Part shown: positions 61,935 to 64,000 of the stretch, piece by piece
How positions within the stretch are numbered: the stretch's first letter is position 1
Layout of the letters: every line of letters begins with the position of its first letter
Origin: Lenzites betulinus
Lineage: Eukaryota > Basidiomycota > Agaricomycetes > Polyporales > Polyporaceae
Direction of reading: 5' to 3'
NCBI GenBank assembly: GCA_022264855.1
Contig: JABYQU010000053.1
Span: 124,001 to 188,000 of the forward strand
Length of the DNA stretch: 64,000 nt
Notes under the pieces: generated by a model
The model's database searches: none
What the model was told of the DNA's origin: nothing
What the model saw: only the letters and a program-made list of their open reading frames with translations
Program-made: the position numbers and the translations under genes

Positions 61935-62389
61935 TTCATATGCGTCAAGCAGGTTTACACTCGACGGATATGATGTCTGTTCGCTAGGGGCAGATTAGAA
62001 GGTTGTACGGGCCATGCGACAAGGGACACGTACAGGTGGCATTCGACTATGTCCAACGGCAATTCCACTTCCTCCAGTCCAGATGGGGGCGGCGGGCCTG
62101 GCAATGGTATCGGGTTGGAGGTGGGCAGGGAGAACGAACTCAAAGGCCAAGGGGGACCTCCCCGGAGTTCGGCGACTCTGTTCATGCTGGTTGTGGTGGT
62201 CGGGATGATGGAAGCCAGCAAGAGCGCCCGGAACAGCTCATTGCTAAGGAATGTGTGACAAGTGTGACATGCTGTGGCCAAATATGGGCAGTGTCTTCAC
62301 GTTCGACGATGGAGTTGCTTTTCGCCGTCCTCTCTTACTCTCAACCACACCCCAAAAAATACCTGTAGCATCCTGTTTATCATATTTTC
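61935..62389. other. Intergenic stretch with a doubtful small reading frame
   Basis: An ATG-started plus-strand reading at 62049-62258 encodes 69 residues with a Ser/Gly-rich start and a short hydrophobic stretch (LFMLVVVVGMM). No homology is recognised, and the opposite strand is also open, so it is not called a gene. Confidence 0.3.
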
Positions 62390-63804
62390 ATGCCCTCTCC
62401 ATCTCCCAGTCCCAGTCCCAGATCCCCTTCTCCCTGTACACCGGATTTCTCCCGTTCTCATTCACCCATCTCTCACCGAGTTCCGTCGCTTCCCCATCAG
62501 CTCTCTCGCCCCCCTAAAATTCCCAAAACCCTTTCTGCTCATCAACGCGGTCAGGAAAATTATTTTTCTCAGTCAAATACCCCGAACTACCACCCATACC
62601 TTTCATCTCACACATCGTCGAGCTCGTCTACCCCGTTTTACTCAGGTCACCGAGGAAATGATCTGGGATTCTATGGCGGCCTTCCGTCCACGACCTCGCA
62701 CCATCTCAGCCAACGCCCCGCTACTCAGTTCGATAATGTGGGTGTGAATACAGATCCGCTCACGATGCATATGGTGAGTACCCTGTGCAGTGCACATCTT
62801 CTACTTACCCAACCCGCTTGCTCTCAGGGCAACCAGCCTACATCCCCGACGACCCCATTCCACCCATCGCCATGCATACATACCCTATAGATATCATGGA
62901 GCTATCACTTCGTGTTTCGCGCCTCGAGCAGGATAATCAGGAGCTCCGGTACGTTCATTCTCCGTGATATATGCACTAAAATTGAAATATTAATGATCAA
63001 TGCAGGCGTCATCAGGCCGACTGCGGCGCAGAGGTCAGCATGCTCAAGTACGTCATGGATAAATATATTATGATTCTTGCGCTAACATTTCATCAGGGCG
63101 CACGTTGCACAGCGTTCCAGCGGTAGCACGCCACTTGCATCGGCTTATCAAGGTAGGCCTACCTTGAGCGTTGTGTTGCTTGCTCACAACCGCTCGGCAG
63201 ACATATTAAACTATGCCAACACGCTGAAGGTCGATAGGGCGCTCCTCCACGGCGAGCCATTGGGCACAAATATCGCACGCCGATCAACGGACTTCCCTAA
63301 GGTACGTGACATCAACGTGATGCAGTTGCGTTGCGACCACTGATGCAAGCTCACAGGTCCGTTTCTGGTCCGAAAAACAATGGCAAGAATTCAAGAAGTC
63401 GTCTGAGGGCAGTACCAAGGTTGGAGAAGATCGCAAACATCGCGGGCGAGCCTCCCATCAAACAGCAAGCGCATGCTTTCCTAGAGGACGTCGAGGGCTG
63501 CGCCTCGATTACGACTACGTACACACCATGCGCGAGTTCTGCCGCGCTTTCGCAAACATGCTGCAAGCCCGAGGTAGCGCCCCCGATAACTGGAGTGCAG
63601 TTGATTTGCCCATCCGGGAGGTTTTTGCGACGCCTTCCAGAAGAAGTTCCCGGAGTCTCAGCTCTGCCGCGCTGATTGGAAGCCAACTTACTAATGTCAC
63701 TTGTGTATTACGACTGGAAGCGTCCGTCAGGCACTTCGCGTGGTGCGGTGGTGGACGTGGCGTTGGAGAAGGCTAAGTTTAATCCCTGCAGATCAATCGG
63801 GTGA
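62390..63804 (+). pseudogene. Frameshifted member of an Agaricomycete repeat-family protein
   Basis: It starts MPSPSPSPSPRSPSP with a Ser/Pro-rich first exon. Later exons read MELSLRVSRLEQDNQELR, RHQADCGAEVSMLK, AHVAQRSSGSTPLASAYQ, ILNYANTLKVDRALLHGEPL, RFWSEKQWQEFKKSSE, LDYDYVHTMREFCRAFANML and GSAPDNWSAVDLPIREVF. After that the recognisable family ending continues only in other frames: CDAFQKKFPESQLCRADWK after the T5 run at 63622-63626, and NLLMSLVYYDWKRPSGTSRG after about 63682. Each shift looks like one lost base. Coiled-coil first part and FPE-LC-DWK ending match an abundant mushroom-genome family of unknown function, judged from memory. The exon 1-2 junction is also uncertain. A sequence error near the contig edge cannot be excluded. 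Confidence 0.5.
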
Positions 63805-64000
63805 CGATGCTCAGCTCTGACCGAAACACCCACGCGCGGCCGCGACCATCTCCACGTCCTCAAAGCGTTTGCGTCTAGGTGATCTAATCCTGACGAACCC
63901 CTCTCCTCGCGTGCACCCATTCCGAAGACTCCAGCCGTGCCCTGCTTCGGGCCCATCCGCGCCGCCAAGGCAAAGGACGAGCTATTGACCTCTGGTAATA

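Overview
The window is nuclear DNA of a basidiomycete fungus, most likely a mushroom-forming Agaricomycete. Evidence: nearly every gene is split by introns of about 47-65 bp with GT-AG (rarely GC-AG) borders; coding DNA is GC-rich; housekeeping proteins have fungal architecture (Trm61, Rad4/XPC, N-terminal amidase, SNF1 beta subunit, pyruvate decarboxylase); and there are families known mainly from Agaricomycetes (Plavaka transposase, DUF6532, a DUF6534-like membrane protein, a fungal Tnp2/CACTA transposase). I found no rRNA, tRNA or CRISPR.

Layout. 0.2-33.9 kb is a conserved gene-rich block: a PAS-domain protein (-), TRM61 (+) sharing a divergent promoter with it, RAD4/XPC (-) tail-to-tail with TRM61, an FYRN/FYRC chromatin protein (-), an NTA1-like amidase (-) divergent from an SNF1/AMPK beta subunit (+), a single-exon membrane protein with a C-terminal SH3 domain (-), and a large disordered protein (-). 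34.8-37.0 kb holds a polytopic membrane protein with several tiny exons (-). 37.5-44.3 kb looks like one mobile unit: a complete Plavaka transposase (-) head-to-head with a DUF6532 gene (+), with related motifs in opposite orientation at its outer edges. 43.8-50.5 kb is mostly non-coding, with an inverted-repeat relic, a GPI-anchored surface protein (+) and a 0.6 kb non-autonomous inverted-repeat element. 50.6-55.9 kb returns to conserved genes: pyruvate decarboxylase (+) and a CK1-like kinase with a duplicated C-terminal module (-). 56.3-64 kb is mobile again: a 195-bp MITE with a perfect 9-bp target duplication, a complete Tnp2/CACTA transposase (+), a GC-rich minisatellite, a small hypothetical gene (-) and a frameshifted repeat-family gene (+) at the edge.

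The genes do not form one pathway. Core functions are tRNA m1A58 methylation, nucleotide-excision repair, chromatin regulation, N-end-rule deamidation, glucose/energy signalling and fermentation, interrupted by two transposon territories. The most unusual features are the kinase tandem module, the transposase-DUF6532 unit, micro-exons down to 8 nt, and three introns near 1 kb in a genome whose other introns are about 55 bp. Exon borders were inferred by hand from splice signals and reading-frame continuity.
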